This document shows positions 34,420-42,772 of a stretch of 64,000 nucleotides of DNA, in pieces (position 1 is the first letter of the stretch; each line of letters starts with the position of its first letter). The notes beneath the pieces were generated by a model. It made no database searches and was not told the origin of the DNA. It worked only from the letters and a program-made list of their open reading frames with translations. This DNA comes from Pseudomonas sp. StFLB209 (GTDB lineage: Bacteria > Pseudomonadota > Gammaproteobacteria > Pseudomonadales > Pseudomonadaceae): positions 4,357,001 to 4,421,000 of the forward strand of contig NZ_AP014637.1 of the NCBI RefSeq assembly GCF_000829415.1. The letters are read 5' to 3'. The position numbers and the translations under genes are program-made.

Positions 34420-35412
34420 TCAGTTCGCCGGGCAAGGTGAGATCATGACCATCTGACCATTCTGGAAACACTGGCGTTTTTCAATCAGGTCAACCCCATT
34501 AAGGGTGACCTCCCTGGCGTTTTCCATGCCGGGAATTTTGTCCAGTTTCAGGTTGCTCTTTTTCGCAAAGTTGTCCATGTAGGTGATTTGCTCGCCGTGC
34601 GGCAGGCCTTCGCGGGTTGGCGTGATTGTCGTGAGTTTTTGATCGAGGTAGTTGCTGTGGCGGCCGCTCTGTTCAGTGGGATTTACGATGAACGAACTGA
34701 GTAACTGGATGCCGGCCGGGCCCGTGTTCATTTCTGTGAACGAGGCCAGCGTGCCGAATGCGCCCATGTAATTGACGCTGATGGTGGTCGACGGCTCGGG
34801 GTTCTTGAAGCCGAGCTTTTTGCTCATGGCGTCCATTTGCGGGTTGTCGTTGTCGGTGGTGATGATGGTCGTTGTGCGCGTGAAGTGGGCCGCCGCAAGG
34901 TTGTCCTTGCTGGCGTCGACCCGCTGCTCACTGCGCTTGACCACCTGCGAGCGGATGCGCGAAACCTGATTGCCACTGGCGGCGGCTATCCGGGTCTCCA
35001 TCAGGCTGTCATAGGCGACCAGCAGCACCAGCTCACCGGACAGTTTGCCGGCGCTGCATTGCGCCTTGACCGGCACGATGCGGATGTTGCTATAGGTCGT
35101 CACCGGGATGCTGTCGGGCGACATGCCCTGGGCGCGGAACAGCTTGCGGGTCTGTTTCTCGATGTCCTTGCTCAGTTCAGGATGCGCCATGTTCAACTCG
35201 GCCAGGCGGTACTGCTCGATCTGCGGCACCTCACATGGCCAGGCCGGTGTGCTGGCCGGAAAGGCGAACAGGTCGGGCGATGCCAGGCGCGGCCGGTCCT
35301 GCTTGTAACGAGCGATATAAGACTGCTCCAGCGGATCGCTGGTTTGCGGGAAGTCTATGGCGAATGCGTTCGCTGCCATCAGGCAGCCGATCATCACGGT
35401 CAGAGTGCGCAT
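34420..35412 (-). CDS. Secreted protein of unknown function
   Basis: A 330-residue exported protein. The signal peptide is MRTLTVMIGCLMAANAFA. The mature sequence includes TSDPLEQSYIARYKQDRPRL, a Ser/Thr-rich central part, and a cysteine pair near the C-terminus (RQCFQNGQMVMISPCP). It ends two bases before the second secreted gene. No family is recognised. The upstream gap to the divergent LuxR gene (35413-35617) holds no visible operator. Confidence 0.75.
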   Translation of the reverse strand: MRTLTVMIGCLMAANAFAIDFPQTSDPLEQSYIARYKQDRPRLASPDLFAFPASTPAWPCEVPQIEQYRLAELNMAHPELSKDIEKQTRKLFRAQGMSPDSIPVTTYSNIRIVPVKAQCSAGKLSGELVLLVAYDSLMETRIAAASGNQVSRIRSQVVKRSEQRVDASKDNLAAAHFTRTTTIITTDNDNPQMDAMSKKLGFKNPEPSTTISVNYMGAFGTLASFTEMNTGPAGIQLLSSFIVNPTEQSGRHSNYLDQKLTTITPTREGLPHGEQITYMDNFAKKSNLKLDKIPGMENAREVTLNGVDLIEKRQCFQNGQMVMISPCPAN

Positions 35413-35617
35413 CAAGGTGGTGCTCCAGGGTGTGCGGCGGCGCAGGAAACCTTCTTGTGGGTGTTCGCTGCGAGGCGCCAAGTGTTGGGTCTGTCACATG
35501 GCCAGTATTTTTCCGGGGCAGTGGATTGCGCGCATCACCACAATTGGCTAAATGGTGGGGCGGATCGCTACCTCGGGGGGAGGTGGTCGATAGCCGCTCA
35601 TCCGCTCAGGGGCTTAC

Positions 35618-36790
35618 ATGACAGACAGCAACGCGCAGGATCTGGGCGCGATGATCGGCAGCATCTATGAAGCTGCACTGGACAGTCGGCGCTGGAATCA
35701 GTTTCTGGCCATGTTCGCGGCGCGGCTCGGCTCGCATGCGGCGATGATCTGGGGCCATGACTTCAGTGATCGCAGTGCGCAGATCGACGGGCGCAGCGGC
35801 TCGATCGCCACTCATTACGGTATTGATCCGGCGGCCATGGAGTCGTTTGCCGAGTATTACTGCCAGCGCAATGTGTGGATGGACGACCCGCTGCGGCACA
35901 AGGAGGGGCAGATCGTCACCTCGGCCAGCCTGTACCCGGACGAGTTGCTCAAACGCACCGAGTACTACAACGACTGGTTGCGTCCGCAAAATATCTTCAA
36001 CTCATCGGCGGCGATTGTCGCCCGGCAGGACGATCGCTCGCTGAATGTCACGGTGGTACGCAGTGAACAGGCCGGCTCTTACAGCCGCGAGGAGTTGCAG
36101 GTTATCGAGATATTGATGCCGCATTTGCAGGCCGCGTTCGCCCTGCATCGGCGCCTGCATCGGCTGGAGGTGTTGTCCGGCGCAACCATCGCCGCCCTGG
36201 AGGCCAGTCCGTTCGGGGTGGTGCTGATTGATGAAAAGTCCCGGGTGCTACACGCCAACAGCCTGGCCGAGCGCTTGACCGCGCGTTCGCCGCTGCTGCG
36301 CCTGGCCAGCCAGAACCGCCTGCAAGCGGTGTCGGTGCTGGACGATGCGGCCTTGCAGCGCTGCCTGGATAGCGCCGTGCAAACCGGGCGCGGGCAACCG
36401 GCGCAAGGTGCCGGTGCCGGCCTGCGGTTGCGCGGGCTCGATGGGGCCTGCCTGGAACTGGTCGTCGCGCCCTTGCCGGGTTGGGCCTCGCCGTTTGGTG
36501 AGCACACCGCTGCGGCCGTGTTCATCAGTAACCCGGATGCTGCGCCGGCCCCGCTCAGTGCCATGCTGCGCAGCCTGTACGGCATGACCCCGGCCGAAGC
36601 CCGGCTGACCGAAGCGCTGGTGCATGGCCTGACCCCGCAGGAGTATGCCGAGCGCCAGCAGTTGTCGCTGCATACGGTGCGGGTGCAATTCAAGGCGGCG
36701 GCGCACAAGGCCGGTACCAGCCGTCAGGCCGATCTGGTACGGATCGTCCTGACCGGCCCGGCGGTTTTGGGGGCGGGATATCGCTGGTAA
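35618..36790 (+). CDS. LuxR-family transcriptional regulator
   Basis: A 390-residue regulator with an unidentified sensor region (about residues 1-310, including a PAS-like VVLIDEKSRVLHANSLAERL) and a C-terminal LuxR helix-turn-helix (MTPAEARLTEALVHGLTPQEYAERQQLSLHTVRVQFKAAAHKAG). Its stop directly meets the stop of the porin gene on the other strand. A role in controlling the porin or the secreted proteins is possible but not shown. Confidence 0.85.
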   Translation: MTDSNAQDLGAMIGSIYEAALDSRRWNQFLAMFAARLGSHAAMIWGHDFSDRSAQIDGRSGSIATHYGIDPAAMESFAEYYCQRNVWMDDPLRHKEGQIVTSASLYPDELLKRTEYYNDWLRPQNIFNSSAAIVARQDDRSLNVTVVRSEQAGSYSREELQVIEILMPHLQAAFALHRRLHRLEVLSGATIAALEASPFGVVLIDEKSRVLHANSLAERLTARSPLLRLASQNRLQAVSVLDDAALQRCLDSAVQTGRGQPAQGAGAGLRLRGLDGACLELVVAPLPGWASPFGEHTAAAVFISNPDAAPAPLSAMLRSLYGMTPAEARLTEALVHGLTPQEYAERQQLSLHTVRVQFKAAAHKAGTSRQADLVRIVLTGPAVLGAGYRW

Positions 36791-38050
36791 TCAGAGGATC
36801 GACAGCGGATAGCTGACGATCAGCCGGTTCTCGTCGAACTGATTGGTGCTGAAGTCGCGGCGCATGGTGGAGTTGCGCCACTTGATGCTCAGGCTCTTGA
36901 AGCTGCCTTGCTGCACCACATAGGCCAGTTCCGATTCGCGTGCCCATTCCTTACCGTCGGTGATGGCCCCGGTGTGCACGTTGTCGCCCTTGATGTAGCG
37001 GTTCATCAGGGTCAGGCCGGGTACGCCGAGGGCGCTGAAGTCGTAGTCATGGCGCAATTGCCAGGAGCGTTCCTTGGCGTTGTCGAAGCTTGAGTTGTAG
37101 CTGTCGTTGGCCAGCGTCCCGCCGCTGGTGCCATTGACCCGCATCCACAGGCTGTCGCCGCTGACTTTCTGCAGGCCGACATAGAAGGTGCTGGCCCCGT
37201 AACGCGCCGAAAGCATGGCTGAGGCGGTCTTGTTATCCAGGTTACCGGCCAGCGACTGGCCGTCATCCTTGCCCACGAAGTAGCCCAGGTTGGCGCCCAG
37301 GGTCCAGTCGCCCAGCGGTTGGCTGTGGACCAGGTTGTAATACTGCTGCTGGTAGATATCTTCGAGCTGCGCGTACCAGACCCCGACCAGGGTGCGTTTG
37401 TCATTGAAGCTGTATTCACCGGCGGCAAAATTGAACCGGTCGGAGGTGATGCCTGCCCGGCCGTTCATGTTCATGTCTTCCATGCTGGCGTCGTTACGCG
37501 GGCTGTTGCCACGGAACTGGCCGCCATACAGGGTCACCCCGTCGATTTCTTTCGAGGTGAGTTGTGCGCCCTGGAAGGTCTGCGGCAGCGAGCGACCGTC
37601 GTCGGAGCGCAGGATCGGCAGCACCGGCATCCACTCACCGACTTTCAGTTCGGTCTTCGAAAAGCGTGCCTTGCCCGCCACGGCCAGACGGCCGAAGTCA
37701 TCAGCAGGCCGGCCGTCGCTGTGGATCGGCAGCAATTGGGTGCCGCCCGACCCGCCACCCCCATCGAGCTTGATCGAATACATGCCTAATACATCGACAC
37801 CGAAACCGACCGTGCCCTGAGTAAAGCCGGAGCGGGCGTCGAGGATAAAGTTTTGCGTCCACTCCTGGGCACCGCTCTGGGCGTTGGCCGGATCGACGAA
37901 GTTACGATTGATGAAGAAGTTGCGCAGGTTCAGATTGACCTTGGCATCGTCGACCAAGCCGGCAGCCTGGCTGGTGGAAGGCACCAGGACAGTGGCGGTG
38001 ACGAGCGCACAGAAGCTGCCCAGCGGAACGCGAGGATTGGAAAAGCGCAT
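36791..38050 (-). CDS. OprD-family outer membrane porin
   Basis: A 419-residue substrate-specific porin with a signal peptide (cleavage near TSQA-AG), a start of the mature part typical for the OprD/Occ family (LVDDAKVNLNLRNFFINRNF) and alternating beta strands to the C-terminus (RLIVSYPLSIL). The usual arginine ladder strands (KERSWQLRHDYDF) are present. The 23-bp operator at 38179-38201 is shared with quiC, so quinate, shikimate or dehydroshikimate is the probable cargo. It belongs in the OccK-like aromatic/carboxylate branch, by context only. Confidence 0.92.
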   Translation of the reverse strand: MRFSNPRVPLGSFCALVTATVLVPSTSQAAGLVDDAKVNLNLRNFFINRNFVDPANAQSGAQEWTQNFILDARSGFTQGTVGFGVDVLGMYSIKLDGGGGSGGTQLLPIHSDGRPADDFGRLAVAGKARFSKTELKVGEWMPVLPILRSDDGRSLPQTFQGAQLTSKEIDGVTLYGGQFRGNSPRNDASMEDMNMNGRAGITSDRFNFAAGEYSFNDKRTLVGVWYAQLEDIYQQQYYNLVHSQPLGDWTLGANLGYFVGKDDGQSLAGNLDNKTASAMLSARYGASTFYVGLQKVSGDSLWMRVNGTSGGTLANDSYNSSFDNAKERSWQLRHDYDFSALGVPGLTLMNRYIKGDNVHTGAITDGKEWARESELAYVVQQGSFKSLSIKWRNSTMRRDFSTNQFDENRLIVSYPLSIL

Positions 38051-38178
38051 GGCGAATGCCTTTTTGTAGTTATTGGTTGAATGCGATACGTGCGTTGTAA
38101 CGCTTTGAAATAGTGCGGCGCATGTACGGGGTCTGCAATTGAGCGGAGGGGATAAAGGGCGATTATCGCACGTTAATT

Positions 38179-38201
38179 AACCAGTTAGAACATTATTGGT
38201 T
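38179..38201. promoter_or_regulatory. Palindromic operator upstream of the OprD porin
   Basis: AACCAGTT-N7-TATTGGTT, with spacer AGAACAT, lies about 130 bases before the porin start. It matches the palindrome at 42633-42655 in 19 of 23 positions. Confidence 0.65.
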
Positions 38202-38307
38202 TGGAGGCTATCCGGCATCCGCGCCGCTTGCGGCAAGATACGAAGAAAACGGACTTGCAAGCAGGCCGCCGCTGTCCTGACCATCAAGGCGCGACAAGCC
38301 CCGCCGT

Positions 38308-38520
38308 TCAGGGCGTGGAAAGATAGCGTGGACGGCGTAGCCGTCCCTGGCTGCAGTGGGGTGTCTGCTGCTGTTCGATGGACGCACCGCCACAGGATGA
38401 TGCGAAGTAACACGGCGATACAGTATGCCTTCTACGGCGGTATTTCGTTACAAAGACCCCATGGGCATGCATCTTGAAAACACCGTGCCGTCCGCGCCTA
38501 ATGTCGTCTTCATTGCTCAT
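38308..38520 (-). pseudogene. tnpA: Internally deleted IS200/IS605 Y1 transposase tnpA
   Basis: A 70-residue frame that joins the TnpA N-terminus (DIRRGRHGVFKMHAHGVFVTKYRR) to the TnpA C-terminus (SPCYFASSCGGA, then EQQQTPH) in frame. Full-length TnpA has about 140-150 residues. The missing middle normally carries the HUH motif (DHVHLL-like) and the catalytic tyrosine, so the product cannot be active. The junction lies near 38421. This gives a non-autonomous element dependent on TnpA supplied elsewhere. Confidence 0.8.
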
Positions 38521-38534
38521 GGCTCAAGAGCAGC

Positions 38535-39758
38535 ATGCAACGATTTCAAGCCTTCAAGTACGAACTCATGCCAGACGGCCAGCAGGAGCGGCAAATGCGC
38601 CGCTTTGCGGGTTCCTGTCGCTTCGTCTTCAACAAGGCGCTGGCGTTGCAGAAGGCGCGCCACGAGCAAGGCGAGAACAAGCTCGGCTATGCGGGCCTGT
38701 GCAAGTTGCTGACCGAGTGGCGCAATAGCCCGCAAACCGCATGGCTGGCCGATGCGCCTGTTCACCCGTTGCAACAGAGCCTCAAGGATCTGGAGCGGGC
38801 CTACACCAACTTCTTCGCCAAGCGAGCCGACTTTCCCCGGTTCAAGAAGAAGGGGCAGCGCGACAGTTTCCGCTATCCCGACCCGAAACAGATCAAGCTC
38901 GACCAGCCCAACAGCCGCCTGTTTCTGCCAAAGCTGGGCTGGCTGCGCTACCGCAACAGCCGCGAGGTGCCTGGCACGGTGAAGAACGTCACCGTGAGCC
39001 AGTCGTGTGGCAAGTGGTTCGTGAGCATCCAGACCGAACGACAGATCGATGAGCAGCCCACGGCGCAGGGTGCGGCAGTCGGTATCGACATGGGCATTGC
39101 CCGGTTCGCCACGCTTTCGGATGGTTCGTTCTACGCACCCCTCAACAGCTTCAAACGCCATGAGACCGCGCTGTGCAAAGCGCAGCAGGCGATGAGCCGC
39201 AAGGTCAGATTCAGCCGCAACTGGAAGAAGGCGAAAGCCTGCGTCCAGCGCATTCATTCCCGAATCGGCAATGCCCGCCGCGACTACCTGCACAAGTGCT
39301 CCACCACGATCAGCCAAAACCACGCGATGGTGTGTATCGAGGACTTGCAGGTACGCAATATGTCCAGGTCGGCGGCAGGCACGGCCGAGGCACCGGGAAG
39401 AAACGTTCGGGCCAAGTCTGGCCTGAACAGGTCCATCCTCGATCAGGGCTGGTTCGAGTTCCGCCGCCAACTGGACTACAAGCTGGCGTGGCGCGGCGGC
39501 TGGCTGATTGCCGTGCCGCCGCAAAATACCAGCCGCACGTGCCCGTGTTGCGGCCATGTGTCGGCGGCCAACCGCCAGACGCAAGCGCTGTTCAGGTGCG
39601 TGGGATGTGGTTTCGAAGGCAACGCCGATGTGGTCGGGGCGATCAATGTACTAAGGGCGGGACACGCCCGGTTAGCCTGTGAAGTGAGCGCAGAGGTCAT
39701 GGCGCCAGCAGCAGGAACCTACCGAAGCGACTCGGGGGCGGCTCGATGCCGCGCCTGA
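38535..39758 (+). CDS. tnpB: TnpB RNA-guided nuclease (IS605 OrfB)
   Basis: A 407-residue TnpB with all RuvC-like catalytic residues in place: D185 in GIDMGI, E269 in CIEDLQV and D365 in NADVVGAINV. A zinc finger of two CxxC pairs (C336/C339 and C355/C358) lies between the last two. TnpB uses a guide RNA from the element's right end to cut target DNA next to a short TAM and helps keep the element in place. Length and motifs suggest a working protein although its tnpA partner is ruined. The start MQRFQAFKYELMPDG at 38535 is standard. Confidence 0.93.
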   Translation: MQRFQAFKYELMPDGQQERQMRRFAGSCRFVFNKALALQKARHEQGENKLGYAGLCKLLTEWRNSPQTAWLADAPVHPLQQSLKDLERAYTNFFAKRADFPRFKKKGQRDSFRYPDPKQIKLDQPNSRLFLPKLGWLRYRNSREVPGTVKNVTVSQSCGKWFVSIQTERQIDEQPTAQGAAVGIDMGIARFATLSDGSFYAPLNSFKRHETALCKAQQAMSRKVRFSRNWKKAKACVQRIHSRIGNARRDYLHKCSTTISQNHAMVCIEDLQVRNMSRSAAGTAEAPGRNVRAKSGLNRSILDQGWFEFRRQLDYKLAWRGGWLIAVPPQNTSRTCPCCGHVSAANRQTQALFRCVGCGFEGNADVVGAINVLRAGHARLACEVSAEVMAPAAGTYRSDSGAARCRA

Positions 39759-39817
39759 GCGCCGTAGGAATCTCTGGTCTTCAGGCCGGGGAGGATGTCA
39801 ACATGACCCAGCCAGTC
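39660..39817 (+). ncRNA. Candidate TnpB guide (omega/re) RNA
   Basis: In IS605-type elements the guide RNA scaffold spans the 3' end of tnpB and the right-end hairpin, and its guide is the flanking host DNA. Here the scaffold would end at GATGTCAA (39801), giving a guide that starts CATGACCCAGCCAGTC. Extent is by analogy only. Confidence 0.4.
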
Positions 39818-39839
39818 GCTGACCGAATAAGGAAGCCCG

Positions 39840-40721
39840 ATGAGCACGACCAGCACGCCCCTGTCCGGCGTCAATCATCCCCTGAAGGGGATCAGCTTCA
39901 TCCTCTTGGCCACGTTGCTGTTTGCCAGCCACGACACCCTGTCGAAGTACCTGTCGGGTTTCTACCCGGTGATGTTTGTGGTCTGGGCGCGGTATCTGGT
40001 GCATACCCTGCTGATGAGCTGCATCTTCATGCCGTCGTCGGGGCTGCGCGTGTTGCGCACCAAACGTCCGCTGCTGCAAGTGCTGCGGGCGCTGGCACTA
40101 TTGGGCACCAGCCTGCTGTTCACCAGCAGCCTGCTGTTCATTCCCCAGGCCGAGGCCACCGCCGTCAACTTCCTCGCGCCGCTGCTGGTCACGGCACTGT
40201 CGGTGCCGTTGTTGCGCGAGCATGTCACCCGTGGCCAATGGTGCGCGGTGATCGTCGGTTTTTCCGGGGTGCTGATCATCATCCACCCTGGCGGTGAGCT
40301 GTTTACCCCGGCGATTCTGCTGCCGCTGTCCTCGGCCCTGTGTTTTGCCCTGTATCAGCTGCTGACCCGGCTGGTCAGCCCCTACGACAGCCCGACCACC
40401 AGCAACTTCTTTGCCGGGCTGTTCAACACCCTGGTGATGAGCGCGCTGGTGCCGTTCTTCTGGGTGACCCCGGAAATTCAGCACTGGCCGTTCCTGCTGA
40501 TGCTCGGTGGTTGCGGGATGGCGGCGCACTTGCTGCTGACCCAGGCGTTTCGCTACACGGCACCGGCGATTCTGGCGCCGTTCAGCTATTGCCAGATCGT
40601 CTTTGCCGGCCTGTTGGGCTGGCTGGTGTTCAACCATGTACCGGCGCTGGATGCGCAGATCGGCATCGCGATCATCTGCCTCAGTGGCCTGGCAGCGGCC
40701 TGGCAGCAGCGCAAGCGCTGA
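39840..40721 (+). CDS. DMT-family transporter (EamA domains)
   Basis: A 293-residue protein with ten predicted helices in two EamA repeats (FILLATLLFASHDTLSKYLSG and the second repeat from about residue 155). Drug/metabolite transporters of this type often export amino acids or metabolites; the substrate is unknown. AAGGA seven bases before the ATG at 39840 decides the start. The insertion element ends only about 38 bases upstream, so the original promoter has probably been displaced. Confidence 0.88.
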   Translation: MSTTSTPLSGVNHPLKGISFILLATLLFASHDTLSKYLSGFYPVMFVVWARYLVHTLLMSCIFMPSSGLRVLRTKRPLLQVLRALALLGTSLLFTSSLLFIPQAEATAVNFLAPLLVTALSVPLLREHVTRGQWCAVIVGFSGVLIIIHPGGELFTPAILLPLSSALCFALYQLLTRLVSPYDSPTTSNFFAGLFNTLVMSALVPFFWVTPEIQHWPFLLMLGGCGMAAHLLLTQAFRYTAPAILAPFSYCQIVFAGLLGWLVFNHVPALDAQIGIAIICLSGLAAAWQQRKR

Positions 40722-40735
40722 CAGGCATTACCTCG

Positions 40736-40757
40736 TAGGAGCGGCTTTAGCCGCGAA
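40736..40757. repeat. Single REP-type unit
   Basis: GTAGGAGCGGCTTTAGCCGCG is the Pseudomonas REP core with a GCGGCT-TT-AGCCGC hairpin. It lies just after the DMT transporter gene. Confidence 0.75.
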
Positions 40758-40797
40758 AGGCTTCCTTCTGGCTTGCAACTTGCCGCTGCTTAAAGAC

Positions 40798-40829
40798 AAA
40801 GGCCCGGTGACTCACGTCACCGGGCCTTT
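40798..40829. terminator. Bidirectional terminator between DMT and MFS genes
   Basis: AAAGGCCCGGTGA and TCACCGGGCCTTT form a perfect 13-bp stem around a six-base loop. The A/T ends allow termination from both converging genes. Confidence 0.85.
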
Positions 40830-40852
40830 GCGTTGCTACCCTGGTCAGGCAG

Positions 40853-42181
40853 TCACTGCTTCAGATCAGGCACCTGGCGTGGCGCCATGAAGTACATCCA
40901 GGTCAGAGCGATGAAGTACATCGCCGGGATCAGCATGAACAGGATGCTGTAGTTGTTATTGGTCGCGGTCAGGATCGCGCCGACGATCTGGGTCATGAAC
41001 ATGCCGCCAATCGCTGCGCACATGCCGCCAAAGCCGAACACCGTGCTCATCAGGTGTTTGGGCGTGTAGTCCATCACCAGGCTCCAGATATTGGCCGTCC
41101 AGGCCTGGTGCGCACCGACGGCCACCGAGATGGCCAGTACCGCCACCCACAGGCCGCTGGCATTGGCGGCGAACACCACGCTGCAGATGGTCAGGGCGAA
41201 AATCAGCATCGACACCAGGCGTGCCTTGCTGGCCTTCATGCCGCGACCGATCAGCCAGGACGACAACACGCCGCCGCCAATGCTGCCGAAGTCGGCGGTC
41301 AGCCAGATCAGAATCAGCGGGATACCCATCTGGGTCACGCTGATGCCCAGGCTGTATTGCTGGTTGAGGAATGGCGGCAGCCAGTACAGGTAGAACCAGA
41401 ACACCGGGGCCGTGATCGAGTAGGCCAGGGCAAAGGCCCAGGTGCCGCGCATTTTCAGGATGTGCGAGAAGGGCACCTTGACAGGCTCAGGCTCCGGGTC
41501 CTGGTTGATGTAGTCCAGTTCGGTTTTCTTGACGCTGGGGTGCTCTTCGGGGTTGTGGTAGTTGATCTGCCACATGACCAGCCAGAACAGGCCCAACAGA
41601 CCCATGGCGATGAACGCCGCCTGCCAGCCCCAGACACTGAGGATCAGCGGCAGCAGGGCCGGGGTGATCATTGCACCGACGTTGGTGCCGGCATTGAAGA
41701 TGCCGGTGGCCACGGCGCGCTCGCCGGCCGGGAACCACAGCCGGGTAGTCTTGACGCACGCCGGGTAGTTGGCCGCTTCGGTCAGGCCGAGAATGAACCG
41801 GCAGACCATGAAGCCCACCGCCGAGGTGGCCAGGCCATGCGCGCCGGTGGCCAGGCTCCACAGCAGCACGGCGAGGAAGAACGCGCGCTTGACGCCGACC
41901 TTGTCGATGAAGCGCCCCTGCAGAATGAAGCCGACCGCGTAACCGACCTGAAACCAGAAGTTGATGTTCGCGTAATCCATCGTCGTCCAGCCCATTTCCT
42001 TGGCCAGGATGGGCTGCATGACGCCAAGGGCGGCGCGGTCGATGTAGTTCAGGGTAGTGGCCAGGAACACCAGGGCAAGCATGCCCCAGCGAGTCTTGCC
42101 CACTGCCATGGCGCCACGGATCTTGTCGCCGATGCCGGCGCGTGCGGCGCTGGCCAGAGGATTGGTTTGGGTGTTGAGCAT
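40853..42181 (-). CDS. MFS transporter, ACS family, probable quinate/shikimate/dehydroshikimate importer
   Basis: A 442-residue, 12-helix transporter of the anion:cation symporter branch, with LNYIDRAALGVMQPIL in helix 1, GRFIDKVGVKRAF in the loop after helix 2 and RFILGLTEAANYPACVKTTRLWFP. ExuT-like members carry hexuronates, but the divergent neighbour is quiC, so a hydroaromatic acid is more likely here. No gene-proximal copy of the shared operator was found; the nearest copy is about 450 bases upstream. Confidence 0.87.
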   Translation of the reverse strand: MLNTQTNPLASAARAGIGDKIRGAMAVGKTRWGMLALVFLATTLNYIDRAALGVMQPILAKEMGWTTMDYANINFWFQVGYAVGFILQGRFIDKVGVKRAFFLAVLLWSLATGAHGLATSAVGFMVCRFILGLTEAANYPACVKTTRLWFPAGERAVATGIFNAGTNVGAMITPALLPLILSVWGWQAAFIAMGLLGLFWLVMWQINYHNPEEHPSVKKTELDYINQDPEPEPVKVPFSHILKMRGTWAFALAYSITAPVFWFYLYWLPPFLNQQYSLGISVTQMGIPLILIWLTADFGSIGGGVLSSWLIGRGMKASKARLVSMLIFALTICSVVFAANASGLWVAVLAISVAVGAHQAWTANIWSLVMDYTPKHLMSTVFGFGGMCAAIGGMFMTQIVGAILTATNNNYSILFMLIPAMYFIALTWMYFMAPRQVPDLKQ

Positions 42182-42772
42182 GATGGTTCGATCATCCGTT
42201 CCAGGACTGCGCCAAGGGCGTCAGCCGGACTGAGTAACTACCCGCCGCAGCAAGAGTGTCAGGGGCATTCGCGGCGTTGCAGGCACAGGCATGCAAGGCG
42301 AGGCGCGGATTCTGACAGATTCGGATGCAGGTGGGCGTGCTTTGGGGTATCAGGCCACTTGAGTCCGCCCGGTCAAATGACCGAACAGGTTCGTTTGCTC
42401 GAAGTCCCAGTCCTGGAAAGCGTGCGTGCAGGAGATTCAGTGAAGGCGCGCATGAGTCGTTATCCTGTTTTTGAAATTGTTATTTAGGTTCATCAGTCTT
42501 AGCGACAGACAAGGCAGTTAAGGCGGACGCGTATTGTGGAATGTTTCGGCTTTGCAGAACAGATGGTGTGCGTTGAACAAAACCTCGTCAATCGAGCGAA
42601 ATGAGTTTTGTGCGATAAACGAACGAAAAACTAACCAGTTCGTACATAACTGGTTGCCTGGACGCGCGTCCGGGGAAATACTGAGATCATGCCCACCCTG
42701 TACTTGAATCCTGCGCACAGGGCGGCGATTTCGCGGCGTCAAATAGCCGCGCTCGTCCAGGAGTACAATAAT
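42182..42772. other. Divergent control region between the MFS transporter and quiC
   Basis: A 591-base non-coding region. It holds the operator at 42633-42655, a palindrome CGGTCA-AA-TGACCG (42370-42383) closer to the transporter, and adjoining CGAAC-AGG-TTCG. The AT-rich part 42470-42660 probably contains the quiC promoter. Frames through it look non-coding. Confidence 0.6.
42633..42655. promoter_or_regulatory. Palindromic operator upstream of quiC
   Basis: AACCAGTT-N7-AACTGGTT has perfect 8-bp arms around CGTACAT. It lies 118 bases before the quiC start and has a close partner before the OprD porin. The TetR regulator at 45103 is the best candidate to bind it. Confidence 0.7.

Larger units (their letters stand above)
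38285..39801 (+). mobile_element. IS200/IS605-family element with intact tnpB and degraded tnpA
   Basis: The element shows the IS605 layout: tnpA and tnpB are divergent with their starts 14 bases apart. The left side has an imperfect hairpin CCCCGCC-GTTCA-GGGCGTGG and the right end has CTCTGGTCTTCAGGCCGGGGAG followed by GATGTCAA, as is typical for right ends of the group. The right boundary is near 39801; the left boundary is approximate. It separates the porin and the DMT transporter. Confidence 0.8.

Noticed and set aside
41054..42487. A 477-codon frame on the plus strand
   Set aside because: It is antisense to the MFS transporter gene and rich in H, G, Q and D, the usual shadow composition.
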